Shown here: positions 20,080 to 28,991 of the stretch, in pieces
How the letters are laid out: each line of letters starts with the position of its first letter
Numbering within the stretch: position 1 is the first letter of the stretch
From: a virus
Strand: one strand, 5' to 3'
Virus record (IMG/VR): IMGVR_UViG_3300021373_000997
Coordinates: 1 to 39,333 of that record
Length of the DNA: 39,333 nt
The notes under the pieces: model-generated
What the model was told of the DNA's origin: nothing
The model's database searches: none
The model's input: only the letters and a program-made list of their open reading frames with translations
Program-made: the position numbers and the translations under genes

Positions 20080-21576
20080 ATGGGTTTATTTGACAGGCTC
20101 ACTGGAAAAAAAGCAGAAACGACTGAGAAAACTAAGGTTTTCAAGCGTTCTTATCACGCGGCGAGCACTGGACGCTTGTTTGCGGATTATGTTGACTCTC
20201 AACGATCTCCAGATAGTGAATTACACCCTGTCATCACTCGTATGCGGGCCAGATCGCGTGATTTGGCGAGAAATAACGAGTACGCACGTCGATATTTCAA
20301 TTTGCTGAAGACAAATGTTGTCGGTCAATACGGTTTTAAGCTGCAAGTTAAGGCATTAGACCCTCGTGGAGCGCTCGACACAGATGGCAATACGGCTATC
20401 GAAACAGCATTCAAGGCGTGGGGAAAGCGTGGTAATTGCACCGCAGACGGCAAAATGTCGTGGGTAGATGTGCAAAAAATGGTTATGGAAGGCTTAGCGC
20501 GTGATGGCGAGGTTTTCATCATTAAGCACAGAGGAAATAGCTTCCATGATAGCTTCACTTTGGAGTTTATTGAGCCAGATCAGGTCGATGAAGAGAAGAA
20601 CGAGCGTTTAGACAACGGGCGCGAGATTCGTATGGGTGTGGAGCTAGATAAGTTTCGAAGACCCGTAGCCTATCACTTACTTACCTCGCATCCTGGTGAC
20701 TATGATTTCGCTAGCATGGTGAAGTCGCCTAAGCATAAGGTAGTACCTGCCGACAAGGTGATTCATGTATTTCAGCCACTGCGTGCAGGACAGACTCGTG
20801 GCGAGCCTTGGATGTCTCCAGCGATGGCGAGCATCAAGCAACTGAATGGATGGCGTGAAGCATCTATCGTAGCTGCTCGTATGGGCGCATCTAAGATGGG
20901 TTTCTTTACTTCACCTAGCGGTGATGGGTTTGTAGCAGACGAGATGGATGGGCATGTTCCCATGATAGACGCTCAGCCTGGTACATTCCATCAGCTCCCA
21001 CAGGGTGTTGATCTAAAGACTTTTGACGTTGGCTATCCCACGAGTGAGTTTGATAGTTTCCATAAGTCGGTGTTAAAGGGTGTGGCGTCAGGTTTAGGCA
21101 TATCTTATACATCCTTAGCGAATGATTTAGAGGCGACGTCGTATAGCTCAATCCGTCAGGGTGCGCTAGAAGAGCGAGATTATTATCGCAACTGTCAGCA
21201 AATAATGATCGACCACTTCATTCGTCCCGTTTATGAGGCATGGCTTTCTGCAGCAATGGAAGTTGAGTCAGTGTTCATGCCGTTGTCTACGTTTGAGAAG
21301 TTTGCGCTAGCGTCAGAGTTCCGTGGTCGTGCTTGGAATTGGGTTGATCCCATGAAAGAGATGAATGCTGCTATCTTAGGTATGAAAAATGGTGTATTGA
21401 GTTTGCAGGATGTTGCGGCTCAGTATGGCAAAGACACTGAAGAGTTGTTGGCAGAGATTCAGCGTGACAAGAATTTAATGGAGCAGTTTAGCATTAAGTA
21501 CGCTCTTGAACCGTTTGGCGCGGTGCAGGTAGGTATTGAGCCAGACGTGATGGGAGATTCCGATGGCGAAATATAA
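20080..21576 (+). CDS. Portal protein, lambda gpB family
   Basis: A 498-residue portal (lambda gpB is 533). Signature segments: ELHPVITRMRARSRDLARNNEYARRYFNLLKTNVVGQ near the N-terminus; EFIEPDQVDE; KVIHVFQPLRAGQTRGEPWMSP; and a C-terminal YTSLANDLEATSYSSIRQGALEERDYYR, the crown/stem region of gpB portals. It forms the dodecamer at the packaging vertex. It starts 2 nt after the previous stop and overlaps the next gene by 14 nt. Confidence 0.95.
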   Translation: MGLFDRLTGKKAETTEKTKVFKRSYHAASTGRLFADYVDSQRSPDSELHPVITRMRARSRDLARNNEYARRYFNLLKTNVVGQYGFKLQVKALDPRGALDTDGNTAIETAFKAWGKRGNCTADGKMSWVDVQKMVMEGLARDGEVFIIKHRGNSFHDSFTLEFIEPDQVDEEKNERLDNGREIRMGVELDKFRRPVAYHLLTSHPGDYDFASMVKSPKHKVVPADKVIHVFQPLRAGQTRGEPWMSPAMASIKQLNGWREASIVAARMGASKMGFFTSPSGDGFVADEMDGHVPMIDAQPGTFHQLPQGVDLKTFDVGYPTSEFDSFHKSVLKGVASGLGISYTSLANDLEATSYSSIRQGALEERDYYRNCQQIMIDHFIRPVYEAWLSAAMEVESVFMPLSTFEKFALASEFRGRAWNWVDPMKEMNAAILGMKNGVLSLQDVAAQYGKDTEELLAEIQRDKNLMEQFSIKYALEPFGAVQVGIEPDVMGDSDGEI

Positions 21577-24064
21577 AGGTGAAGAAATTGATCTTAAACC
21601 AACTGAAGGAATGGTCGCAGAAGCTAAACGTGGCCTCGATTGGCGCAAAGAGCATGGTCGGGGCGGTACTGCGGTCGGTGTTGCTCGTGCTCGTGATATT
21701 GTTAATGGGCGGGAGCTTTCTGCTAGCACTGTTCGTCGGATGTATAGTTTCTTTAGCCGACATGAAGTGGATAAGCAAGGTAAAGGTTTTGACAAGGGTG
21801 AAGAAGGCTATCCAAGCGCGGGCAGGATCGCGTGGGCACTCTGGGGCGGAGACGCAGGATTCTCATTCAGCAAACGAGCAGTTAAACGACTCGACGCAAT
21901 AGACGAGAGGAGCGACGAGATGGAACTTGAAACTAGAGCAGAAGCTGACGAGCTAAAGGTCGGCGATATGGTGAGCTGGAATAGCTCGGGCGGTCGTGCG
22001 GAAGGCAAAATCAGCCGTATCGTGCGCGATGGTAGCATCGACGTTCCAGACTCTGATTTTACGATTGAGGGCACTGAGGACAACCCAGCGGCTCTAATTA
22101 CGCTTTACAGAGATGGCGAACCAACAGACCGTAAGGTCGGGCACCGTTTCTCAGCACTGACGAAAATTAGTGAGCGCATTCATCATTACGAAGATGAACA
22201 AGAGCGCCATATTAAGAACGTAACTGAGACTGAAGACTCTTACATTGTAGAGTTCGGTAAGTCAGAAGAGTCAGAAATGGCAAATGAAGAAGAGGAGGAG
22301 CGATCTATGGTAGACCCAGATTTCTCCAAGCGATCCATGTATATGGACGCATCGCCAATTAATGAAGACGAGCGCAGAGTATCTATGGCGCTTAGCTCTG
22401 AAGAGCCTGTAGAGCGCTCATTTGGCGTTGAAGTATTAGAGCATTCAGCAGAGGCAATTGACCTGAGCTTTTTGGCATCAGGTAGAGCGCCGCTTTTGCT
22501 CGACCACGACCCACAAAAACAAGTGGGTGTAATTGAATCTGTCGATCTTGACGGCTCGGCACGGCGTCTCCGTGCGACGGTACGTTTTGGAAAGAACGGA
22601 CTTGCCCGAGAAGCATTCGACGATGTTGTTGATGGCATTCGCGCAAATGTATCTATCGGATACGCTATCAACAAAATGGAACGTCAAGACAAAGACAAGT
22701 ATGTCGCTAAGTCATGGCGTCCAGTAGAAGCTAGTTTGGTCTCTATCCCAGCGGATGTCTCCGTTGGCGTTGGACGGTCGAGCGAGCCTACACCCGAACC
22801 CGTAACCATAACTGTTAAAGAGGAAACTCCTATGACAAATGAAGTAGATGTTGCGGCAATCGAGTTAGAAGCTCGTAAAGCCGCTCAAAAAGACGCAGCT
22901 CAGATCGTTGAGCTTGGTGCTCGTCACAATCAGTCAGAAATGGCCAAGCGTGCAATCGCTGAAGGTCGCTCTGTAGCTGAGTTCCGTGGCGAATTGTTGG
23001 ATGTAATCGGCTCTGAGCGTGCTCTTGAGTCGCAGGACATCGGCATGACCGATAAAGAACTGAAGAAGTTCTCTCTCGTTCGCGCTATTCACGCTCTGGC
23101 TAACCCAACTGACCGTCGTGCTCAAGAAGCTGCCGCATTCGAATTCGAGTGTTCAGAAGCTGCTTCTGCTGAGTTCGGACGTGCCGCTCAAGGGATCATG
23201 CTCCCAACAGACGTTATGCGTACTTGGAAGCGTGACCTTAACTCAGCGGATGAGGCAGATTTGTTCGGCGAAGATTATCGCGGGGCAGATTTCATCGACG
23301 TACTGCGTAACGCTTCTAGCGTAATGCAGGCGGGCGCACGTACTCTGAACGGTCTTTCAGGCGACGTCCGTATCCCTAAGAAGACAGCAGCTGCATCAGC
23401 GGCATGGATTGCTTCTGAGGGTGGAGCGGCAACTGAGTCAGAAATGACTGTGGGTAACATCGCGATGACACCGAAGACATTGGGTGCATTCACCGATGTA
23501 ACTCGTCAGTTGATGATTCAGTCGTCAATGGACGTAGAAGCTCTGATCCGTGATGACCTTGCTACAGCTATCGCTCTTGCGATTGACTTGGCTGGTCTTG
23601 AAGGCTCAGGTGCAAGCGGTCAGCCCACTGGTATCTTGAACACATCAGGTATCAATAGCGTAACTGACTTCGCTGCTGCTAACCCAACTTTCGCTGAAGT
23701 AGTCACTCTCGAGACTGCACTTGCAGAAGACAACGCATTGATGGGCAACCTTGCTTACATCTTGCCAGCGTCTATGTACGGTGCTCTAAAGACTACTGAG
23801 AAGGCGACTGGAACTGCACAGTTCGTAGTTGAGCCAGGCGGCACTGTAAACGGCCATCGTGCAATCGTTTCTAACCAAGGAACTGCTGGAAACCTTTACT
23901 TCGGTAACTTCAGCGACCTACTCGTAGGCTTCTTCGGTGGACTCGATCTGGTAGTTGATCCATACACTGCGTCAACATCGGGCACTGTCCGAGTGGTTGC
24001 ATTGCAGTCAATGGACGTTGCAGTACGTCACGCTGTTAGCTTCGCAGTCGGTAATGACGGCTAA
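21563..24064 (+). CDS. Fused frame: phage-conserved N-domain, Tudor-like domain, prohead protease and HK97-type major capsid protein
   Basis: An 833-codon frame (start ATG 21563, GGGAG upstream). Domains: 1-119, a conserved phage domain with RRMYSFFSRHEVDKQGKG and YPSAGRIAWALWGGDAG; 128-215, a Tudor/HVA1-like barrel (LKVGDMVSWNSSGG); 249-423, HK97-type prohead protease with likely catalytic His in LLLDHDP (about 315) and Ser in ANVSIGY (about 364); 424-833, the major capsid protein, with a helical delta-like N-segment then IMLPTDVMRTWKRDLN, GDVRIPKK, GLEGSGASGQPTGIL. Each domain has an internal ATG with its own Shine-Dalgarno, so separate products are likely. The order protease then capsid matches HK97 gp4-gp5. 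Confidence 0.9.
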   Translation: MAKYKGEEIDLKPTEGMVAEAKRGLDWRKEHGRGGTAVGVARARDIVNGRELSASTVRRMYSFFSRHEVDKQGKGFDKGEEGYPSAGRIAWALWGGDAGFSFSKRAVKRLDAIDERSDEMELETRAEADELKVGDMVSWNSSGGRAEGKISRIVRDGSIDVPDSDFTIEGTEDNPAALITLYRDGEPTDRKVGHRFSALTKISERIHHYEDEQERHIKNVTETEDSYIVEFGKSEESEMANEEEEERSMVDPDFSKRSMYMDASPINEDERRVSMALSSEEPVERSFGVEVLEHSAEAIDLSFLASGRAPLLLDHDPQKQVGVIESVDLDGSARRLRATVRFGKNGLAREAFDDVVDGIRANVSIGYAINKMERQDKDKYVAKSWRPVEASLVSIPADVSVGVGRSSEPTPEPVTITVKEETPMTNEVDVAAIELEARKAAQKDAAQIVELGARHNQSEMAKRAIAEGRSVAEFRGELLDVIGSERALESQDIGMTDKELKKFSLVRAIHALANPTDRRAQEAAAFEFECSEAASAEFGRAAQGIMLPTDVMRTWKRDLNSADEADLFGEDYRGADFIDVLRNASSVMQAGARTLNGLSGDVRIPKKTAAASAAWIASEGGAATESEMTVGNIAMTPKTLGAFTDVTRQLMIQSSMDVEALIRDDLATAIALAIDLAGLEGSGASGQPTGILNTSGINSVTDFAAANPTFAEVVTLETALAEDNALMGNLAYILPASMYGALKTTEKATGTAQFVVEPGGTVNGHRAIVSNQGTAGNLYFGNFSDLLVGFFGGLDLVVDPYTASTSGTVRVVALQSMDVAVRHAVSFAVGNDG
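21905..21922 (+). promoter_or_regulatory. Internal ribosome binding site and ATG (Tudor-like domain onward)
   Basis: GAGAGGAG (21905-21912), 7-nt spacer, in-frame ATG 21920. The product would start MELETRAEADELKVGD, just before the Tudor-like domain, and run 714 residues if not cut. Confidence 0.45.
22294..22309 (+). promoter_or_regulatory. Internal ribosome binding site and ATG (prohead protease start)
   Basis: GGAGG (22294-22298) in the run GAGGAGGAG, 8-nt spacer, in-frame ATG 22307. The product would begin MVDPDFSKRSM, the natural N-terminus of a HK97-type protease; the stretch to the next internal start is 175 residues, a normal protease length. Confidence 0.6.
22819..22834 (+). promoter_or_regulatory. 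Internal ribosome binding site and ATG (major capsid start)
   Basis: AAAGAGGA (22817-22824) with in-frame ATG 22832. The product MTNEVDVAAIELEARK is 410 residues, the usual size of an HK97-type capsid protein with its N-terminal delta domain. This would let capsid protein be made in excess over protease. Confidence 0.65.
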
Positions 24065-24072
24065 GATAGTAT

Positions 24073-24097
24073 CCCGCCCTTCGGGGCGGGTTTCTCT
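24073..24097 (+). terminator. Terminator-like hairpin after the capsid gene
   Basis: CCCGCCC-TTCG-GGGCGGG (24073-24090), a 7-bp stem with a UUCG tetraloop, followed by TTTCTCT. It is likely a partial terminator or an mRNA-stabilising 3' end that separates abundant capsid message from the connector and tail genes. Confidence 0.8.
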
Positions 24098-24108
24098 AAG
24101 GAGGAAGT

Positions 24109-24333
24109 ATGAAATACGAAGTAATTAAAGGTTGTGTAATCGCTGGTAAGACCCATCGCGTAGGCGATACTGTAGATCTGGAAGGACGCTTAGCTGAGTC
24201 TCTCTTGGGTATCGGTCGAATCGCTCCTGCTGATGAGTCTAAGACTGAGAATCGAGCTGTTGGTGTTGAAGGTGCAGAAGAGAAGCCAAAGACACGAAAG
24301 CGCACTACAAAGGCTAAGCCAAAGGCTGAATAA
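24109..24333 (+). CDS. Small protein between capsid and connector genes
   Basis: A 74-residue protein after AAGGAGGAAGT, a strong Shine-Dalgarno. The N-terminal 45 residues (YEVIKGCVIAGKTHRVGDTVDLEGRLAESLLGIGRI) form a small beta barrel of the type found right after capsid genes in many siphophages; the C-terminus is a Lys-rich tail (KTRKRTTKAKPK). It may be the head-completion or gpFI-like factor in this position. Exact role unknown. Confidence 0.7.
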   Translation: MKYEVIKGCVIAGKTHRVGDTVDLEGRLAESLLGIGRIAPADESKTENRAVGVEGAEEKPKTRKRTTKAKPKAE

Positions 24334-24650
24334 TGGCTGTTGAGACGCTGGATGATCGCACGTTATTGCTCGCCGATTTTGGTGTGTCATGCACTGGCAC
24401 AACATCGGGCAATGCGACAGTGACGTTTACTGCGATATATGACGCGCAGCACGCACTAGAAGAGGCGGGTGGCTTTGTGGCCTTCTCTCTCGATCAGCCG
24501 CGTCTCACTTGTGTTACCTCACAAGTATCTGCCTTAGCGGAGGGTGATACAGTGACAGTGCCTGTTAATTCAGTAAATACTGATTACACCATAAGGGTTG
24601 TTATGCCAGATGGTACGGGTATCACTGAGCTGGCGCTGGAGAAGCAATGA
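24333..24650 (+). CDS. Head-tail connector, FII-like
   Basis: A 105-residue all-beta protein coupled by TAATG. Short strands with LADFGVSCTGTTSGNATVTF and a C-terminal DYTIRVVMPDGTGITELALE resemble head-closure (lambda gpFII-like) or related Ig-type connectors. Its position between the capsid and tail-terminator genes supports the call; homology is not certain from sequence alone. Confidence 0.55.
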   Translation: MAVETLDDRTLLLADFGVSCTGTTSGNATVTFTAIYDAQHALEEAGGFVAFSLDQPRLTCVTSQVSALAEGDTVTVPVNSVNTDYTIRVVMPDGTGITELALEKQ

Positions 24651-25084
24651 GCCATATCCGCACAAGAATTCGTCAGAACCTTGTTACTACGCTTACAGGC
24701 TTAGACAACACAGGTAGCAATTGTTTTGACACTCGCGTATTCCCTATGCACTCAAGTGTGCTACCAGGAATATGTGTTTATACGGTGAATGAAACGTCTC
24801 AGTACCCAAGCATGAGACCACCAAGAACTTTGCAGAAGAGATTATCTGCACGGATTGAAGTCTACGTTAAGATGACTTCGACATACGATGAAATGGTAGA
24901 TCAGATAAGCGCAGATATAGAGGAAGCGCTGTATACGGATCTAACACGAGGTGGCTTGGCGATAGATACACGAGTCATTTCATTTGACACTGACTTCTCG
25001 GCTGACGGCGATCAACCCGTCATGGTAGGACGCCTTACTTGTGAGGTGCATTATCTAGCGGTTGAGGGTAGCCCAGAAGGTTAG
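24647..25084 (+). CDS. Tail terminator-like protein
   Basis: A 145-residue protein overlapping the previous gene by ATGA. The start SHIRTRIRQNLVTTLTGLDNTG and strands with RLSARIEVYVKMTSTYDEMVDQISADIEEAL, VISFDTDFSADGDQPVMVGRLTCEVHY match the alpha/beta tail-terminator fold (lambda gpU, minor tail proteins of that position). The hexameric terminator stops tail-tube growth. It lies directly before the tail-tube gene, as expected. Confidence 0.7.
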   Translation: MSHIRTRIRQNLVTTLTGLDNTGSNCFDTRVFPMHSSVLPGICVYTVNETSQYPSMRPPRTLQKRLSARIEVYVKMTSTYDEMVDQISADIEEALYTDLTRGGLAIDTRVISFDTDFSADGDQPVMVGRLTCEVHYLAVEGSPEG

Positions 25085-25123
25085 TAAAATCGGACATATT
25101 TATTTTTTCGTGAGGGCGTAAAA

Positions 25124-25513
25124 ATGGCTACAAACATCGGTAAGGACGGGGCAGTTTACAGCGGTTCAAACGCTGTTGCTGAAATTAGAGATTGGTCTTT
25201 AGAGACTACGTCAGAAGTCGCAGATGACACTGTGATGGGCGATACATGGATGACGCACACTGCTACTCAGCGTTCATGGACAGCATCATTCACAGCGTTC
25301 TGGGATCCTACTGACACTAACGGTCAGCAGACTCTGACAGAAGGCGCTTCAATCACTCTGAAACTGTATCCCACGGGTAACAATTCAGGTGACTACGAGT
25401 GGTCAGGCACAGCGACTATTACTTCGGTGAGCAAGTCGGCATCATTTGACGGTTTTGTAGAGGCTAGCTTCTCTGCACAGGGTAGTGGAGTACTGACTGA
25501 AGGCACCGTCTAA
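25124..25513 (+). CDS. Major tail tube protein
   Basis: A 129-residue protein separated by 39 bp from the previous gene. The pattern GAVYSGSNAVAEIRDWSLETTSEVADDTVMGDTWMTHTATQRSWTASFTAFWD and a beta-rich C-terminal half ending AQGSGVLTEGTV are typical of siphophage tail-tube proteins. Small size and one clean domain suggest the simple tube fold without an Ig appendage. It forms the tail tube around the tape measure. Confidence 0.85.
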   Translation: MATNIGKDGAVYSGSNAVAEIRDWSLETTSEVADDTVMGDTWMTHTATQRSWTASFTAFWDPTDTNGQQTLTEGASITLKLYPTGNNSGDYEWSGTATITSVSKSASFDGFVEASFSAQGSGVLTEGTV

Positions 25514-25842
25514 TGAGCAAGCTAATTGATACTGTAGTTCAGCACTTCAGTAATCTTGGCGTTAGGGAGATCGAAGTCCCCGAGTGGGAAACGACTCTCT
25601 ACGTCAAGAATCTGACTATTGAGGACAAGGCAAAGTTAAACGCCCGTTCTCAAGACGATATCCACGACTACATGGTGTATGCGATCATCTTTGGCGTAGT
25701 CGATAGCGAGGGCAACCCCGTATTCGACATTGGTGACAAGGTGAAGCTGCGTCGTCATGCGTCCTCAGCAGTCGTGGAGCGTGTTGCAAATGAAGTATTA
25801 GCGTTCCAGACCCAGACGGAAGAGGATCGCGAAAAAAACTAA
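25513..25842 (+). CDS. Tail assembly chaperone G
   Basis: A 109-residue protein coupled by TAATG. Its sequence (EIEVPEWETTLYVKNLTIEDKAKLNAR, then VYAIIFGVVDSEGNPVFDIGDKVKLRR) is the typical lambda-G-like chaperone. It binds the tape measure before tube polymerisation. Its end carries the slippery site for production of the longer GT form. Confidence 0.85.
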   Translation: MSKLIDTVVQHFSNLGVREIEVPEWETTLYVKNLTIEDKAKLNARSQDDIHDYMVYAIIFGVVDSEGNPVFDIGDKVKLRRHASSAVVERVANEVLAFQTQTEEDREKN

Positions 25843-26048
25843 CGGACGACCAAGGGAACCCGACTGAGCTTTACAGGGTCTTCGAGCTAGCGGAACATCT
25901 TGGTCAGACAGTTAGCACGATTTTGGCAATGACGCCCACTGAGTTCCAGCATTGGTGGACGTTCTTCAGTATAAGGGCGAAAAGGCAAGAGCGTGAGCAC
26001 AACAGATCCAATCGTAATCCACCTACAGGCAAAAGACGACGGCGTTAA
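25513..26048 (+). CDS. Tail assembly chaperone GT, made by -1 frameshift
   Basis: At 25833-25839 the sequence A AAA AAC sits in phase just before the G stop (TAA 25840-25842), a canonical -1 slippery heptamer. After slipping, translation continues from 25839 for 69 codons to TAA 26046-26048 with a T-type sequence (ELYRVFELAEHLGQTVSTILAMTPTEFQHWWTFFSIRAKRQ), giving a 178-residue GT protein. G:GT ratio sets chaperoning in lambda-like tails. The T frame overlaps the tape-measure start by 56 nt. Confidence 0.9.
25833..25839 (+). promoter_or_regulatory. -1 ribosomal frameshift site
   Basis: AAAAAAC read as A-AAA-AAC in the G frame immediately before its TAA stop. The extension lies in the -1 frame and encodes T-like residues, so the site is functional in all likelihood. 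Confidence 0.88.
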
Positions 26049-28389
26049 TGAGCTGTTCGACAGCACTGAACGCCTGATAAAAAAGCAGAAAAAAGCAGTA
26101 GAAGACACCATGCGTCGGATGAAGGAATATCATCGGACGCTAGGAATGACCAAGCAAGAGCTTGAGATTTACCGCCTAAAACAAAATGGCGCTACAGATG
26201 CTCAGATCCGTGCGGCAACTCGGATAGCGCGTCTTACCGAACTCAAAGAGAAAGACATACAAACTAACAAGCGCCTAAATGGTAGCTTGCGTATGATCCG
26301 TGGTGGCTTCGGTCAGGTAGGCCATCAGCTTCAAGATATTACTATCCAAGCCCAGATGGGCACAGACGCATTCATTATCTTGGGTCAGCAGGGTTCGCAG
26401 ATAGCATCTTTGTTTGGCCCAGGTGGTGCAATGATGGGTGCTCTGCTCGCTGTTGGTGCTGCAGGTGTCACCTATTTCAAAAGCACGTTAGAAGGCGTAG
26501 ATAGTTTAAAGGCACTAGAGGAATCTGCCCAATCTATAGCTAGCTTATTCAATGGCCCTTTGTTAGCAGGTTTGCAGGGCGTAAACGACGAAATTAAAGA
26601 GCTTGCTGAGGCGTCTGAGTCAATGGCGCGTCTGAGGATTGCGCTGGAAATGGCAAAAGCCACGCAAAATCTAGCTGACGCTCAAAAAATGCTGAATGAA
26701 CAGCTGCAAATCAATGAGAGCGTGATCATATCGACTGCGGCAGGCACAGAAGTGCTTATCAACGATATGAATCAGCTTGGTAAAGTGTTTGGAATCAGCG
26801 CACTTAATGCCACTAAGTTCTCAATGTCTGTTGAAGATTTAGCAAATCAAACAGATGGAAGTCGAGATAACTTTGCCGAACTTGCATCCGAAATTATTAG
26901 GTCGGGCGAGGGCAATAAACAGTTCAGGGAATTAGCCCAGAATGTCTTAAATCTGACTGGAACAATTATCACATCCGAAAACGCACTGAAGAGCTTTGCA
27001 CGAGCGCAAGAGCAGTTAGATGCGGGGACGCTAGGTGATGATCCAGAGAAAGACAAGCGTAGCAGACAACAGCTACAAGCGGTAGTTGACAGCAACGCCA
27101 TCAAAACACTGAAAGGTGAGGAGCAGATTCGCGCCGTCATGAAGAAGCGTATCGACGATACGCTCGACGCAATGCAAAAGCTCGGCAACAGTGAAGCAGA
27201 ACAAGAGGCAATGCGAAATGCGCTATTAGGCGAGCAAGATCGTCAGATAGCAGATATGCAGAACAAGCGTCTTCAAGAGTTCAACAAGTTAGACGATGCG
27301 CGTCAGAAAGAAATAGCTGGGATAGAGGCGACTCGGGTCAAGATCGCGGCAGTTCATCAGGAAGAGTTGACGGGCATTGATGCGATCAATCAGAAGTACG
27401 ACCTCAAACTACAGAAAGTACAGAATTTAGCGAATGCAGAGCCTGCGCTTATGGCGGCTGCTTCTGCTGAAATCATCCAGATTAATGCTGATCGAGCTGC
27501 TGCGCTTATACAGTTCCGTGAAGACGAGTACATGGCAGGAGTTAAGGAGCTTGAGAAAGAGCGCCAAGCACATCAAGACCATCGAGACTCAATACAAAAG
27601 ATGATGGACGATGGTAAAGATGCCTTTGTTCGCGACTTACAAGCTCGTGCTTATGCCCTAGAGGTGGCTCTAGCGGAAAGAGCTATCACTGAGGCAGAAC
27701 ATAACGAATATCGTAAGCAGTTGCAGACTGAGTACGCTAACCACCTGTTAGACGAGAATCTCAAAATTGTCGGCGGCTTAAAGAACGTAGAGGACAGCTT
27801 CGTTAATGCGTCTCATGCGTTTATCACTGGTGCTCAAAATGGTACTGAGGCTATCCAGCAGTTTGGTCGTGCAATTGTAGACGAGCTTATTAAGAGCCTT
27901 GTGCAAATGGGCGTTGAGCACGTCAAGCAGATGGTTATTAAGAAGCAGATCGAAGCCAAAGGTTTAGCAAGCTCTGTAGCTATGAATGCTGGTGCTATGA
28001 GTGTGATTGCGGCTCAAGCGGCTCCTGCTGCCACTCTAGTGTCACTTGCTACGGCAGGTGGTAACTCAGCTCCAGCAGTTGCTGGTATGGGAACAGCATT
28101 CTCAGCGGCTCGTGCAATGTCATTAGCAACGTTCGAGGGCGGCGGCTTTACAGGAATGGGCGCTCGTGCGGGCGGAGTAGACGGCAAAGGCGGCTTCCCA
28201 GCCATCCTGCACCCCAACGAAACAGTCATTGACCACACACGAGGCCAAGGGCAAGGTATTACCATCATTAACAACATTGACGCATCAGGTAATCAGGATG
28301 TTGACGAGAAGATCGCGATTGCAGTTACACAATCATCGCGACAGACGGTTGAACAGGTACATAACATGATGCGTAGAGGGCGCATGTAA
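25993..28389 (+). CDS. Tail tape measure protein
   Basis: A 798-residue protein from GTG 25993. Long heptad-rich helices at about 20-95 and 330-640; hydrophobic Gly/Ala-rich segments at about 135-165 (GGAMMGALLAVGAAGVTYF) and 650-710; a C-terminal GGGFTGMGARAGGVDGKGGFPAILHPNETVI block common to tape measures. It sets the tail length by spanning the tube and may help DNA cross the inner membrane. By the usual length scaling it corresponds to a tail of roughly 120 nm (rough estimate). Next gene overlaps as TAATG. Confidence 0.93.
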   Translation: MSTTDPIVIHLQAKDDGVNELFDSTERLIKKQKKAVEDTMRRMKEYHRTLGMTKQELEIYRLKQNGATDAQIRAATRIARLTELKEKDIQTNKRLNGSLRMIRGGFGQVGHQLQDITIQAQMGTDAFIILGQQGSQIASLFGPGGAMMGALLAVGAAGVTYFKSTLEGVDSLKALEESAQSIASLFNGPLLAGLQGVNDEIKELAEASESMARLRIALEMAKATQNLADAQKMLNEQLQINESVIISTAAGTEVLINDMNQLGKVFGISALNATKFSMSVEDLANQTDGSRDNFAELASEIIRSGEGNKQFRELAQNVLNLTGTIITSENALKSFARAQEQLDAGTLGDDPEKDKRSRQQLQAVVDSNAIKTLKGEEQIRAVMKKRIDDTLDAMQKLGNSEAEQEAMRNALLGEQDRQIADMQNKRLQEFNKLDDARQKEIAGIEATRVKIAAVHQEELTGIDAINQKYDLKLQKVQNLANAEPALMAAASAEIIQINADRAAALIQFREDEYMAGVKELEKERQAHQDHRDSIQKMMDDGKDAFVRDLQARAYALEVALAERAITEAEHNEYRKQLQTEYANHLLDENLKIVGGLKNVEDSFVNASHAFITGAQNGTEAIQQFGRAIVDELIKSLVQMGVEHVKQMVIKKQIEAKGLASSVAMNAGAMSVIAAQAAPAATLVSLATAGGNSAPAVAGMGTAFSAARAMSLATFEGGGFTGMGARAGGVDGKGGFPAILHPNETVIDHTRGQGQGITIINNIDASGNQDVDEKIAIAVTQSSRQTVEQVHNMMRRGRM

Positions 28390-28991
28390 TGGCAACGTAC
28401 AACTTCCCTAGCATTACTCCGACGTCGCAGACGTTCGAGCTAGTGACTAACTCTCGTCAGTTTCAGAGTCCGACTAGCGGAGCAGTACAGACGCTCTCGC
28501 GCAAAGGTTCGTATTGGAAAACACGTATGACATTTAGCAATCTGTCTGGTGATGATAGGGCAGAGTTGCAGGCGTTTATCGCTAAGATGGATGGACAAGT
28601 ACATCGCATGAGGCTCGAGGACTATGGCTATGTTCGTAGAGGGTCAGCTACATCCCCGCAAAACGTTTTAGTGGATGGTGCAGGTCAAACAGGCACTACC
28701 CTTACATTGGATGGCGCTACACCTAACGTAACAGACTTCTTCAAAGCTGGTGACTACTTATCCTTTAACAATGAATTGCACATGGTTACTGCTGATGCTG
28801 ATAGTAATGCCAGCGGCGATATTTCAGTATCTATTGCTCCGCCCATTCGCAAAGAAACTAATGATAATGATGAGGTAAGAGTATTTAACCCGTTAGGCAT
28901 TTTTATGATGACCAATACGCCACGATGGAGTACTGAGTCTACTTACATAAGTTCTATTACTATCGAGGCTATTGAGGACGTTCTGGCATGA
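28389..28991 (+). CDS. Distal tail / minor tail protein
   Basis: A 200-residue beta-rich protein after the tape measure. The opening PSITPTSQTFELVTNSRQFQSPTSGAVQTLSRKGSYWKTRMTFSNLSGDDRAELQAFIAKMDGQVHRMRLEDY is typical of distal-tail (lambda gpM-like) hub proteins. An inserted Gly/Thr-rich section follows. It likely caps the tube and anchors the tip proteins encoded next. It overlaps the next gene by ATGA. Confidence 0.75.
   Translation: MATYNFPSITPTSQTFELVTNSRQFQSPTSGAVQTLSRKGSYWKTRMTFSNLSGDDRAELQAFIAKMDGQVHRMRLEDYGYVRRGSATSPQNVLVDGAGQTGTTLTLDGATPNVTDFFKAGDYLSFNNELHMVTADADSNASGDISVSIAPPIRKETNDNDEVRVFNPLGIFMMTNTPRWSTESTYISSITIEAIEDVLA

Noticed and set aside
26847-27188. Open frame of 113 codons on the minus strand in the tape measure gene
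   Set aside because: A Ser/Cys-rich shadow typical of the complement of helical, Glu/Gln-rich coding sequence.
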